Source: Paragorgia papillata (Eukaryota > Cnidaria > Anthozoa > Scleralcyonacea > Coralliidae). Taken from it: DNA of 64,000 nucleotides. The stretch spans positions 557,501 to 621,500 of the forward strand of contig JAWNZC010000353.1 in assembly GCA_035771165.1 (NCBI GenBank). Reading direction: 5' to 3'. Both the position numbers and the translations under genes were made by a program. Below are positions 41,311 to 53,480 of the stretch, one piece after another; position 1 is the first letter of the stretch; every line of letters starts with the position of its first letter. The notes beneath the pieces are model-generated. The model saw nothing but the letters and a program-made list of their open reading frames with translations. It ran no database searches and had not been told where the DNA came from.

Positions 41311-42459
41311 GTGCAGTGCAGAAGAGCACAGTGCAGTACAGTAGAGCACAGTGCAGTACAGTAGAGCACAGTGCAGTACAGTGCAGTACAGTGCAGTACA
41401 GTGCAGTACAGTGCAGTACAGTGCAGTACAGTGCAGTACAGTCCAGTACAGTGCAGTACAGTAGAGCACAGTGCAGGGCAGTAGAGCACAGTGCAGTGCA
41501 GTAGAGCACAGTGCAGTCCAGTATAGCACAGTGCAGTCCAGTATAGCACAGTGCAGTACAGTACAGTAGAGCACAGTGCAGTGCAGCAGAGCACAGTGCA
41601 GTGCAGTACAGTGCAGTACAGCAGAGCACAGTGCAGTGCAGTGCAGTACAGTGCAGTACGGTAGAGCACAGTCCAGTACAGTACAGTAGAGCACAGTGCA
41701 GTGCAGTAGAGCACAGTGCAGTACAGTGCAGTACAGTGCAGTACAGTAGAGCACAGTGCAGTGCAGTGCAGTGCAGTAGAGCACAGCGCAGTGCAGTAGG
41801 GCACAGCGCAGTACAGTAGAGCACAGTGCAGTACAATAGACACAGTGCAGTGCAGACGAGCACAGTGCAGTACAGTGCAGTACAGTGCAGTACAGTGCAG
41901 TACAGTGCAGTACAGTGCAGTACAGTGCAGTACGGTGCAGTACAGTGCAGTACAGTGCAGTACAGTGCAGTACAGTGCAGTACAGTGCAGTACAGTGCAG
42001 TACAGTACAGCACAGCGCAGTGCAGTAGAGCACAGTGCAGTGCAGTAGAGCACAGTGCAGTGCAGTACAGTGCAGTACAGTAGAGCACAGTGCTGCAGAG
42101 TAGACACATTGCAGTGCAGCAGAGCACATTGCAGTAAAGTGCAGTACAGTAGAGCACAGTGCAGTGCAGTACAGTGCAGTTCAGTAGAGCAGAGTGCGGT
42201 GCAGTAGAGCACAGTGCGGTGAAGTAGAGAACAGTGCAGTGCTGTGCAGTAGAGCACAGTGCAGTGCAGTCGAGCACAGTGCAGTGCAGTAGAGCACAGT
42301 GCAGTGCAGTAGAGCACAGTGCAGTACAGTAGAGCACAGTGAAGTACAGTGCAGTACAGTAGAGCACAGTGCAGGGCAGTAGAGCACAATGCAGTGCAGT
42401 AGAGCATAGTGCAGTCCAGTATAGCACAGTGCAGTCCAGTATAGCACAGTGCAGTACAG

Positions 42460-44336
42460 TAGAGCACAGTGCAGTAGAGCACAGCACAGTGCAGTGCAGT
42501 AGAGCACAGTGCAGTGCAGTGCAGTACAGTGCAGTACGGTAGAGCACAGTCCAGTAAAGTACAGTAGAGCACAGTGCAGTGCAGTAGAGCACAGTGCAGT
42601 ACAGTGCAGTACAGTGCAGTACAGTGCAGTACAGTGCAGTACAGTAGAGCACAGTGCAGTGCAGTGCAGTGCAGTGCAGTGCAGTAGAGCACAGTGCAGT
42701 GCAGTAGAGCACAGTGCAGTACAGTAGAGCACAGTGCAGTACAATAGACACAGTGCAGTGCAGACGAGCACAGTGCAGTACAGTGGAGTACAGTGCAGCA
42801 CAGCGCAGTGCAGTAGAGCACAGTGCAGTGCAGTACAGTACAGTACAGTAGAGCACAGTGCAGTGCAGTAGAACACAGTGCAGTACAGTGCAGTACAGTA
42901 GAGCACAGTGCAGCACAGTAGACACATTGCAGTGCAGCAGAGCACAGTGCAGTACAGTGCAGTACAGTAGAGCACAGTGCAGTGCAGTAGAGCACAGTGC
43001 AGTACAGTAGAGCACAGTGCAGTACAGTGCAGTACAGTAGAGCACAGTGCAGGGCAGTAGAGCACAATGCAGTGCAGTAGAGCATAGTGCAGTCCAGTAT
43101 AGCACAGTGCAGTCCAGTATAGCACAGTGCAGTACAGTAGAGCACAGTGCAGTGCAGCAGAGCACAGTGCAGTGCAGTAGAGCACAGTGCAGTGCAGTAC
43201 AGTGCAGTACGGTAGAGCACAGTCCAGTAAAGTACAGTAGAGCACATTGCAGTGCAGTAGAGCACAGTGCAGTACAGTGCAGTGCAGTGCAGTACAGTGC
43301 AGTACAGTAGAGCACAGTGCAGTGCAGTGCAGTGCAGTGCAGTGCAGTGCAGTGCAGTGCAGTGCAGTGCAGTGCAGTAGAGCACAGTGCAGTACAGTAG
43401 AGCACAGTGCAGTAGAGCACAGCACAGTGCAGTGCAGTAGAGCACAGTGCAGTGCAGTGCAGTACAGTGCAGTACGGTAGAGCACAGTCCAGTAAAGTAC
43501 AGTAGAGCACAGTGCAGTGCAGTAGAGCACAGTGCAGTACAGTGCAGTACAGTGCAGTACAGTGCAGTACAGTGCAGTACAGTAGAGCACAGTGCAGTGC
43601 AGTGCAGTGCAGTGCAGTGCAGTAGAGCACAGTGCAGTGCAGTAGAGCACAGTGCAGTACAGTAGAGCACAGTGCAGTACAATAGACACAGTGCAGTGCA
43701 GACGAGCACAGTGCAGTACAGTGGAGTACAGTGCAGCACAGCGCAGTGCAGTAGAGCACAGTGCAGTGCAGTACAGTACAGTACAGTAGAGCACAGTGCA
43801 GTGCAGTAGAACACAGTGCAGTACAGTGCAGTACAGTAGAGCACAGTGCAGCACAGTAGACACATTGCAGTGCAGCAGAGCACAGTGCAGTACAGTGCAG
43901 TACAGTAGAGCACAGTGCAGTGCAGTAGAGCACAGTGCAGTACAGTAGAGCACAGTGCAGTACAGTGCAGTACAGTAGAGCACAGTGCAGGGCAGTAGAG
44001 CACAATGCAGTGCAGTAGAGCATAGTGCAGTCCAGTATAGCACAGTGCAGTCCAGTATAGCACAGTGCAGTACAGTAGAGCACAGTGCAGTGCAGCAGAG
44101 CACAGTGCAGTGCAGTAGAGCACAGTGCAGTGCAGTACAGTGAAGTACGGTAGAGCACAGTCCAGTAAAGTACAGTAGAGCACATTGCAGTGCAGTAGAG
44201 CACAGTGCAGTACAGTGCAGTGCAGTGCAGTACAGTGCAGTACAGTAGAGCACAGTGCAGTGCAGTGCAGTGCAGTGCAGTGCAGTGCAGTGCAGTGCAG
44301 TGCAGTGCAGTGCAGTAGAGCACAGTGCAGTGCAGT
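42460..44336. repeat. Tandem pair of 938-bp higher-order units
   Basis: The block from about 42460 to 43397 is repeated at 43398-44336 with an exact offset of 938. Anchors include AGTACGGTAGAGCACAGTCC at 42533 and 43471 and AGGGCAGTAGAGCACAATGC at 43051 and 43989. Both units share a long run of CAGTG words in related positions. Confidence 0.65.
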
Positions 44337-47300
44337 AGAGCACAGTGCAGTACAGTAGAGCACAGTGCAGTGCAGTGCAGTGCAGTGCAGTAGAGCACAG
44401 TGCAGTGCAGTAGAGCACAGTGCAGTACAGTAGAGCACAGTGCAGTACAATAGACACAGTGCAGTGCAGACGAGCACAGTGCAGTACAGTGCAGTACAGT
44501 ACAGCACAGCGCAGTGCAGTAGAGCACAGTGCAGTGCAGTAGAGCACAGAGCAGTGCAGTACAGTGCAGTACAGTAGAGCACAGTGCAGTGCAGTAGAAC
44601 ACAGTGCAGTACAGTGCAGTGTAGTACAGTAGAGCACAGTGCAGCAGAGTAGACACATTGCAGTGCAGCAGAGCACATTGCAGTACAGTGCAGTACAGTA
44701 CAGCACAGTGCAGTGCAGTAGAGCACAGTGCAGTACAGTGCAGTACATTGCAGTACATTGCAGTACAGTGCAGTACAGTGCAGTACAGTAGAGCACAGTG
44801 CAGTGCAATAGAGCACAGTTCAGTACAGTGCAGTGCAGTTCAGTAGAGCACAGTGCGGTGCAGTAGAGCACAGTGCGGTGCAGTAGAGCACAGTGCAGTA
44901 CAGTGCAGTGCAGTACAGTAGAGCACAGTGCAGCAGGGTAGGCACATTGCAGTGCAGCAGAGCACATTGCAGTACAGTGCAGTACAGTACAGCACAGTGC
45001 AGTGCAGTAGAGCACAGTGCAGTACAGTGCAGTACATTGCAGTACAGTGCAGTACAGTGCAGTACAGTAGAGCACAGTGCAGTGCAGTAGAGCACAGTTC
45101 AGTACAGTGCAGTGCAGTTCAGTAGAGCACAGTGCGGTGCAGTAGAGCACAGCGCGGTGCAGTAGAGCACAGTGCGGTGCAGTAGAGCACAGTGCAGTGA
45201 TGTACAGTAGGGCACAGTGCAGTGCAGTAGAGCACAGTACAGTGCTGTAGAGCACAGTGCAGCACAGTGCAGTACAGTAGAGCACAAGGCAGTGCAGTAG
45301 AGCACAGTGCGGTGCAGTAGAGCACATTGCAGCACAGTAGACACATTGCAGTGCAGTAGAGCACAGTGCAGTACAGTGCAGTACAGTAGAGCACAGTGCA
45401 GGGCAGTAGAGCACAGTGCAGTACATTGCAGTTCAGTAGAGCACAGTGCGGTGCAGTAGAGCACAGTGCGGTGCAGTAGAGCACAGTGCGGTGCAGTAGA
45501 GCACAGTGCGGTGCAGTAGAGCACAGTGCAGTGATGTACAGTAGGGCACAGTGCAGTGCAGTAGAGCACAGTACAGTGCTGTAGAGCACAGTGCAGCACA
45601 GTGCAGTACAGTAGAGCACAAGGCAGTGCAGTAGAGCACAGTGCGGTGCAGTAGAGCACATTGCAGCACAGTAGACACATTGCAGTGCAGTAGAGCACAG
45701 TGCAGTACAGTGCAGTACAGTAGAGCACAGTGCAGGGCAGTAGAGCACAGTGCAGTACATTGCAGTTCAGTAGAGCACAGTGCGGTGCAGTAGAGCACAG
45801 TGCGGTGCAGTAGAGCACAGTGCGGTGCAGTAGAGCACAGTGCGGTGCAGTAGAGCAGAGTGCAGGGCTGTGCAGTAGAGCACAGTGCGGTGCAGTAGAG
45901 CACAGTGCGGTGCAGTAGAGCACAGTGCAGGGCTGTGCAGTAGAGCACAGTGCTGTGTAGTAGAGCACAGTGCAGTGCAGTCGAGCACAGTGCAGTGCAG
46001 TAGAGCACAGTGCAGCACAGTCCAGTACAGTAGAGCACAGTGCAGTACAGTAGATACAGTGTAGTGCAGTAGAGCACAGTGCAGTACAGTGCAGTACAGT
46101 GCAGTACAATGCAGTACAGTGCAGTACAGTGCAGTACAGTGCAGTACAGTGCAGTACAGTGCAGTACAGTGCAGTACAGTGCAGTACAGTGCAGTACAGT
46201 GCAGTACAGTGCAGTACAGTAGAGCACAGTGCAGTGCAGTAGAGCACAGTGCAGTGCAGTGCAGTGCAGTACAGTACAATAGAGCACAGTGCAGTGCAGT
46301 AGAGCACAGTGCAGTACAGTGCAGTACAGTAGAGCACAGTGCAGCACAGTAGACACATTGCAGTGCAGCAGAGCACAGTGCAGTACAGTGCAGTACAGTA
46401 GAGCACAGTGCAGTACAGTAGGGCACAGTGCAGTGCAGTAGAGCACAGTGCAGTACAGTGCAGTTCAGTAGAGCACAGTGCGGTGCAGTAGAGCACAGTG
46501 CGGTGCAGTAGAGCACAGTGCAGTGCTGTGCAGTAGAGCACAGTGCAGGGCAGTCGAGCACAGTGCAGTGCAGTAGAGCACAGTCCGGTGCAGTAGAGTA
46601 CAATGCAGTACAGTAGACACAGTGCAGTGCAGTAGAGCACAGTGCAGTACAGTGCAGTGCAGACGAGCACAGTGCAGTACAGTGCAGTACAGTGCAGTAC
46701 AGTGCAGTACAGTGCAGTACAGTGCAGTACAGTGCAGTGCAGTAGAGCACAGTGCAGTGCAGTAGAGCACAGAGCAGTGCAGTACAGTGCAGTACAGTAG
46801 AGCACAGTGCAGTGCAGTAGAACACAGTGCAGTACAGTGCAGTGCAGTACAGTAGAGCACAGTGCAGCAGAGTAGACACATTGCAGTGCAGCAGAGCACA
46901 TTGCAGTACAGTGCAGTACAGTACAGCACAGTGCAGTGCAGTAGAGCACAGTGCAGTACAGTGCAGTACATTGCAGTACAGTGCAGTAGAGTGCAGTACA
47001 GTGCAGTACAGTAGAGCACAGTGCAGTGCAGTAGAGCACAGTTCAGTACAGTGCAGTGCAGTTCAGTAGAGCACAGTGCGGTGCAGTAGAGCACAGTGCG
47101 GTGCAGTAGGGCACAGTGCGGTGCAGTAGAGCACAGTGCAGTGATGTACAGTTGAGCACAGTGCAGTGCAGTAGAGCACAGTACAGTGCTGTAGAGCACT
47201 GTGCAGCACAGTGCAGTACAGAAGAGCACAAGGCAGTGCAGTAGAGCACAGTGCGGTGCAGTAGAGAACATTGCAGCACAGTAGACACATTGCAGTGCAG

Positions 47301-48590
47301 TAGAGCACAGTGCAGTACAGCGCAGTACAGTAGAGCACAGTGCAGTGCAGTAGAGCACAGTGCAGTACAGTGCAGTTCAGTAGAGCACAGTGCGGTGCAG
47401 TAGAGCACAGTGCGGTGCAGTAGAGCACAGTGCGGTGCAGTAGAGCACAGTGCGGTGCAGTAGAGCACAGTGCGGTACAGTAGAGCACAGTGCAGGGCTG
47501 TGCAGTAGAGCACAGTGCAGGGCTGTGCAGTAGAGCACAGTGCTGTGTAGTAGAGCACAGTGCAGTGCAGTCGAGCACAGTGCAGTGCAGTAGAGCACAG
47601 TGCAGCACAGTCCAGTACAGTAGAGCACAGTGCAGTACAGTAGACACAGTGCAGTGCAGTAGAGCACAGTGCAGTACAGTGCAGTACAGTGCAGTACAGT
47701 GCAGTACAGTGCAGTACAGTAGAGCACAGTGCAGTGCAGTAGAGCACAGTGCAGTGCAGTGCAGTGCAGTGCAGTACAGTACAGTAGAGCACAGTGCAGT
47801 GCAGTAGAGCACAGTGCAGTACAGTGCAGTACAGTAGAGCACAGTGCAGCACAGTAGACACATTGCAGTGCAGCAGAGCACAGTGCAGTACAGTGCAGTA
47901 CAGTAGAGCACAGTGCAGTACAGTAGAGCACAGTGCAGTGCAGTAGAGCACAGTGCAGTACAGTGCAGTTCAGTAGAGCACAGTGCGGTGCAGTAGAGCA
48001 CAGTGCGGTGCAGTAGAGCACAGTGCGGTGCAGTAGAGCACAGTGCAGTGCTGTGCAGTAGAGCACAGTGCAGTGCAGTCGAGCACAGTGCAGTGCAGTA
48101 GAGCACAGTGCAGTGCAGTAGAGCGCAGTCCGGTGCAGTAGAGTACAATGCAGTACAGTAGACACAGTGCAGTGCAGTAGAGCACAGTGCAGTAGAGCAC
48201 AGTGCAGTAGAGTGCAGTACAGTGCAGTACAGTGCAGTACAGTGCAGTACAGTGCAGTACAGTGCAGTACAGTGCAGTACAGTAGAGCACAGTGCAGTGC
48301 AGTAGAGCACAGTTCAGTACAGTGCAGTGCAGTTCAGTAGAGCACAGTGCGGTGCAGTAGAGCACAGTGCAGTGATGTACAGTAGAGCACAGTGCAGTGC
48401 AGTAGAGCACAGTACAGTGCTGTAGAGCACAGTGCAGCACAGTGCAGTACAGTAGAGCACAAGGCAGTGCAGTAGAGCACAGTGCGGTGCAGTAGAGCAC
48501 ATTGCAGCACAGTAGACACATTGCAGTGCAGTAGAGCACAGTGCAGTACAGTGCAGTACAGTAGAGCACAGTGCAGTGCAGTAGAGCACA

Positions 48591-48854
48591 GTGCAGTACA
48601 GTGCAGTACAGTGCAGTACAGTGCAGTACAGTGCAGTACAGTGCAGTACAGTGCAGTACAGTGCAGTACAGTGCAGTACAGTGCAGTACAGTGCAGTACA
48701 GTGCAGTACAGTGCAGTACAGTGCAGTACAGTGCAGTACAGTGCAGTACAGTGCAGTACAGTGCAGTACAGTGCAGTACAGCGCAGTACAGTGCAGTACA
48801 GTGCAGTACAGTGCAGTACAGTGCAGTATAGTGCAGTACAGTGCAGTACAGTAG
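48591..48854. repeat. Homogeneous 10-bp run inside the satellite
   Basis: About 26 consecutive units of GTGCAGTACA, with only two single-base variants (GCGCAGTACA at 48781 and GTGCAGTATA at 48821) and no GAGCA word. Shorter runs of the same kind occur at 36860-36990, 39460-39570, 41870-42010 and 46080-46220. Confidence 0.85.
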
Positions 48855-49579
48855 AGCACAGTGCAGTGCAGTAGAGCACAGTTCAGTACAGTGCAGTGCA
48901 GTTCAGTAGAGCACAGTGCGGTGCAGTAGAGCACAGTGCGGTGCAGTAGAGCTCAGTGCGGTGCAGTAGAGCACAGTGCGGTGCAGTAGAGCACAGTGCA
49001 GTGATGTACAGTAGAGCACAGTGCAGTGCAGTAGAGCACAGTACAGTGCTGTAGAGCACAGTGCAGCAGAGTGCAGTACAGTAGAGCACAAGGCAGTGCA
49101 GTAGAGCACAGTGCGGTGCAGTAGAGCACAGTGCGGTGCAGTAGAGCACAGTGCAGGGCTGTGCAGTAGAGCACAGTGCTGTGTAGTAGAGCACAGTGCA
49201 GTGCAGTCGAGCACAGTGCAGTGCAGTAGAGCACAGTGCAGCACAGTGCAGTACAGTAGAGCACAGTGCAGTACAGTAGACACAGTGCAGCGTAGAAGAG
49301 CACAGTGCAGTACAGTACAGCACAGTGCAGTACAGTAGAGCACGGTGCAGTGCAGTAGAGCACAGTGCAGTACAGGGCAGTACAGTGCAGTACAGTACAG
49401 TAGAGCACAGTGCAGCACAGTAGACACATTGCAGTGCAGCAGAGCACAGTGCAGTACAGTGCAGTACAGTAGAGCACAGTGCAGTGCAGTCGAGCACAGT
49501 GCAGTGCAGTAGAGCACAGTGCAGTGCAGTAGAGCACAGTGCAGTACAGTAGAGCACAGTGCAGTACAGTGCAGTACAG

Positions 49580-52500
49580 TAGAGCACAGTGCAGGGCAGT
49601 AGAGCACAGTGCAGTGCAGTAGAGCATAGTGCAGTCCAGTATAGCACAGTGCAGTCCAGTATAGCACAGTGCAGTACAGTAGAGCACAGTGCAGTGCAGC
49701 AAAGCAAAGTGCAGTGCAGTAGAGCACAGTGCAGCACAGTGCAGTACAGTAGAGCACAGTGCAGTACAGTAGACACAGTGCAGTGCAGAAGAGCACAGTG
49801 CAGTACAGTGCAGTACAGTGCAGTACAGTACTGTGCAGTGCAGTGCAGTAGAGCACAGTGCAGTGCAGTAGAGCACAGTGCAGTGCAGTGCAGTACAGTA
49901 GAGCACAGTGCAGTACAGTGCAGTACAGTAGAGCACGGTGCAGCACAGTAGACACATTGCAGTACAGCAGAGCCCAGTGCAGTACAGTGCAGTACAGTAG
50001 AGCACAGTGCAGTACAGTAGAGCACAGTGCAGTGCAGTAGAGCACAGTGCAGTACAGTGCAGTTCAGTAGAGCACAGTGCGGTGCAGTAGAGCACAGTGC
50101 AGTACAGCAGAGCACAGTGCAGTACAGTAGACACAGTGCAGTGTAGAAGAGCACAGTGCAGTACAGTGCAGTACAGTATAGCACAGTGCAGTGCAGTAGA
50201 GCACAGTGCAGTGCAGTAGAGCACAGTGCAGTGCAGTGCAGTGCAGTGCAGTACAGTAGAGCACAGTGCAGTGCAGTAGAGCACAGTGCAGCACAGTAGA
50301 CACATTGCAGTGCAGCAGAGCACAGTGCAGTACAGTGCAGTACAGTAGAGCACAATGCAGTACAGTAGAGCACAGTGCAATGCAGTAGAAGCACAGTGCA
50401 GTACAGTGCAGTTCAGTACAGTGCAGTTCAGTAGAGCACAGTGCGGTGCAGTAGAGCACAGTGCGGTGCAGTAGAGCACAGTGCAGTGCTGTGCAGTAGA
50501 GTACAGTGCAGTGCAGTCGAGCACAGTGCAGTGCAGTAGAGCAAAGTGCAGTGCAGTAGAGCACAGTCCGGTGCAGTAGAGTACAATGCAGTACAGTAGA
50601 CACAGTGCAGCGCAGTGCAGTAGAGCAGTGCAGTACAGTGCAGTACAGTGCAGTACAGTGCAGTACAGTAGAGCACAGTGCAGTGCAGTAGAGCACAGTT
50701 CAGTACAGTACAGTGCAGTTCAGTAGAGCACAGTGCGGTGCAGTAGAGCACAGTGCGGTGCAGTAGAGCACAGTGCGGTGCAGTAGAGCACAGTGCAAGG
50801 CTGTGCAGTAGAGCACAGTGCTGTGTAGTAGAGCACAGTGCAGTGCAGTAGAGCACAGTGCTGTGCAGTAGAGCACAGTGCGGTGCAGTGCAGCACAGTG
50901 CAGTACAGTAGAGCACAAGGCAGTGCAGTAGAGCACAGTGCGGTGCAGTAGAGCACAGTGCGGTGCAGTAGAGCACAGTGCGGTGCAGTAGAGCACAGTG
51001 CAGGGCTGTGCAGCAGAGCACAGTGCTGTGTAGTAGAGCACAGTGCAGTGCAGTAGAGCACAGTGCAGGGCTGTGCAGTAGAGCACAGTGCTGTGTAGTA
51101 GAGCACAGTGCAGTGCAGTCGAGCACAGTGCAGTGCAGTAGAGCACAGTGCAGTACAGTAGAGCACAGTGCAGTACAGTAGACACAGTGCAGTGTAGAAG
51201 GGCACAGTGCAGTACTGTGCAGTACAGTACAGCACAGTGCAGTGCAGTAGAGCACAGTGCAGTGCAGTAGAGCACAGTACAGTGCAGTTCAGTAGAGCAC
51301 AGTGCAGCACAGTAGACACATTGCAGTGCAGCAGAGCACAGTGCAGTACAGTGCAGTACAGTAGAGCACAGTGCAGTGCAGTCGAGCACAGTGCAGTGCA
51401 GTAGAGCACAGTGCAGTGCAGTAGAGCACAGTGCAGTACAGTAGAGCACAGTGCAGTGCAGTGCAGTACAGTAGAGCACAGTGCAGTGCAGTAGAGCATA
51501 GTGCAGTCCAGAATAGCACAGTGCAGTCCAGCATAGCACAGTGCAGTACAGTAGAGCACAGTGCAGTGCAGCAGAGCACAGTGCAGTGCAGTAGAGCACA
51601 GCGCAGCACAGTGCAGTACAGTAGAGCACAGTGCAGTACAGTAGACACAGTGCAGTGCAGAAGAGCACAGTTCAGTACAGTGCAGTACAGTACAGTGCAG
51701 TGCAGTAGAGCACAGTGCAGTGCAGTAGAGCACAGTGCAGTGCAGTGCAGTACAGTAGAGCACAGTGCAGTGCAGTAGAGCACAGTGCAGTACAGTGCAG
51801 TACAGTAGAGCACAGTGCAGCACAGTAGACACATTGCAGTACAGCAGAGCACAGTGCAGTACAGTGCAGTACAGTAGAGCACAGTGCAGTACAGTAGAGC
51901 ACAGTGCAGTACAGTAGAGCACAGTGCAGTGCAGTATAGCACAGTGCAGTACAGTGCAGTTCAGTAGAGCACAGTGCGGTGCAGTAGAGCACAGTACAGT
52001 GCTGTGCAGTAGAGCACAGTGCAGTGCAGTCGAGCACAGTGTAGTGCAGTAGAGCACAGTGCAGTGTAGAAGAGCACAGTGCAGTACAGTGCAGTACAGT
52101 ACAGTACAGCACAGTGCAGTGCAGTAGAGCAAAATGCAGTGCAGCAGAGCACAGTGCAGTACAGTACAGCACAGTGCAGTGCAGTAGAGCACAGTGCAGT
52201 GCAGTAGAGCACAGTGCAGTGCAGTGCAGTACAGTAGAGCACAGTGCAGTGCACTAGAGCACAGTGCAGTACAGTGCAGTACAGTAGAGCACAGTGCAGC
52301 ACAGTAGACACATTGCAGTGCAGCAGAGCACAGTGCAGTACAGTGCAGTACAGTACAGCACAGTACAGTGCAGTAGAGCACAGTGCAGTACAGTAGAGCA
52401 CAGTGCCGTGCAGTGCAGTGCAGTACAGTAGAGCACAGTGCAGTGCACTAGAGCACAGTGCAGTACAGTGCAGTGCAGTACAGTAGAGCACAGTGCAGCA

Positions 52501-53480
52501 GAGTAGACACATTGCAGTGCAGCAGAGCACAGTGCAGTACAGTGCAGTACAGTAGAGCACAGTGCAGTACAGTAGAGCACAGTGCAACGCAGTAGAAGCA
52601 CAGTGCAGTACAGTGCAGTTCAGTAGAGCACAGTGCGGTGCAGTAGAGCACAGTGCGGTGCAGTAGAGCACAGTGCAGTGCTGTGCAGTAGAGTACAGTG
52701 CAGTGCAGTCGAGCACAGTGCAGTGCAGTAGAGCACAGTGCAGTGCAGTGCAGTAGAGCACAGTCCGGTGCAGTAGAGTACAATGCAGTACAGTAGACAC
52801 AGTGCAGTGCAGTAGAGCAGTGCAGTACAGTGCAGTACAGTGCAGTACAGTAGAGCACAGTGCAGTGTAGTAGAGCACAGTTCAGTACAGTACAGTGCAG
52901 TTCAGTAGAGCACAGTGCGGTGCAGTAGAGCACAGTGCGGTGCAGTAGAGCACAGTGCGGTGCAGTAGAGCACAGTGCGGTGCAGTAGAGCACAGTGCAG
53001 CGATGTACAGTAGAGCACAGTGCAGGGCAGTAGAGCACAGTGCAGTGCAGTAGAGCATAGTGCAGTCCAGTATAGCACAGTGCAGTCCAGTATAGCACAG
53101 TGCAGTACAGTAGAGCACAGTGCAGTGCAGCAAAGCACAGTGCAGTGCAGTAGAGCACAGTGCAGCACAGTGCAGTACAGTAGAGCACAGTGCAGTACAG
53201 TAGACACAGTGCAGTGCAGAAGAGCACAGTGCAGTACAGTGCAGTACAGTGCAGTACAGTACTGTGCAGTGCAGTGCAGTAGAGCACAGTGCAGTGCAGT
53301 AGAGCACAGTGCAGTGCAGTGCAGTACAGTAGAGCACAGTGCAGTACAGTGCAGTACAGTAGAGCACAGTGCAGCACAGTAGACACATTGCAGTACAGCA
53401 GAGCCCAGTGCAGTACAGTGCAGTACAGTAGAGCACAGTGCAGTACAGTAGAGCAGAGTGCAGTGCAGTAGAGCACAGTG
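49580..53480. repeat. Satellite block with a 3.43-kb repeat period
   Basis: The ordered variants at 49589-50040 recur at 53020-53471 with offset 3431, including the doublet CAGTCCAGTATAGCACAGTG and the CAGTACTGTGCAGTGCAGTG word. A second, nearby offset of 3765 links 51431 to 55196. Confidence 0.55.
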
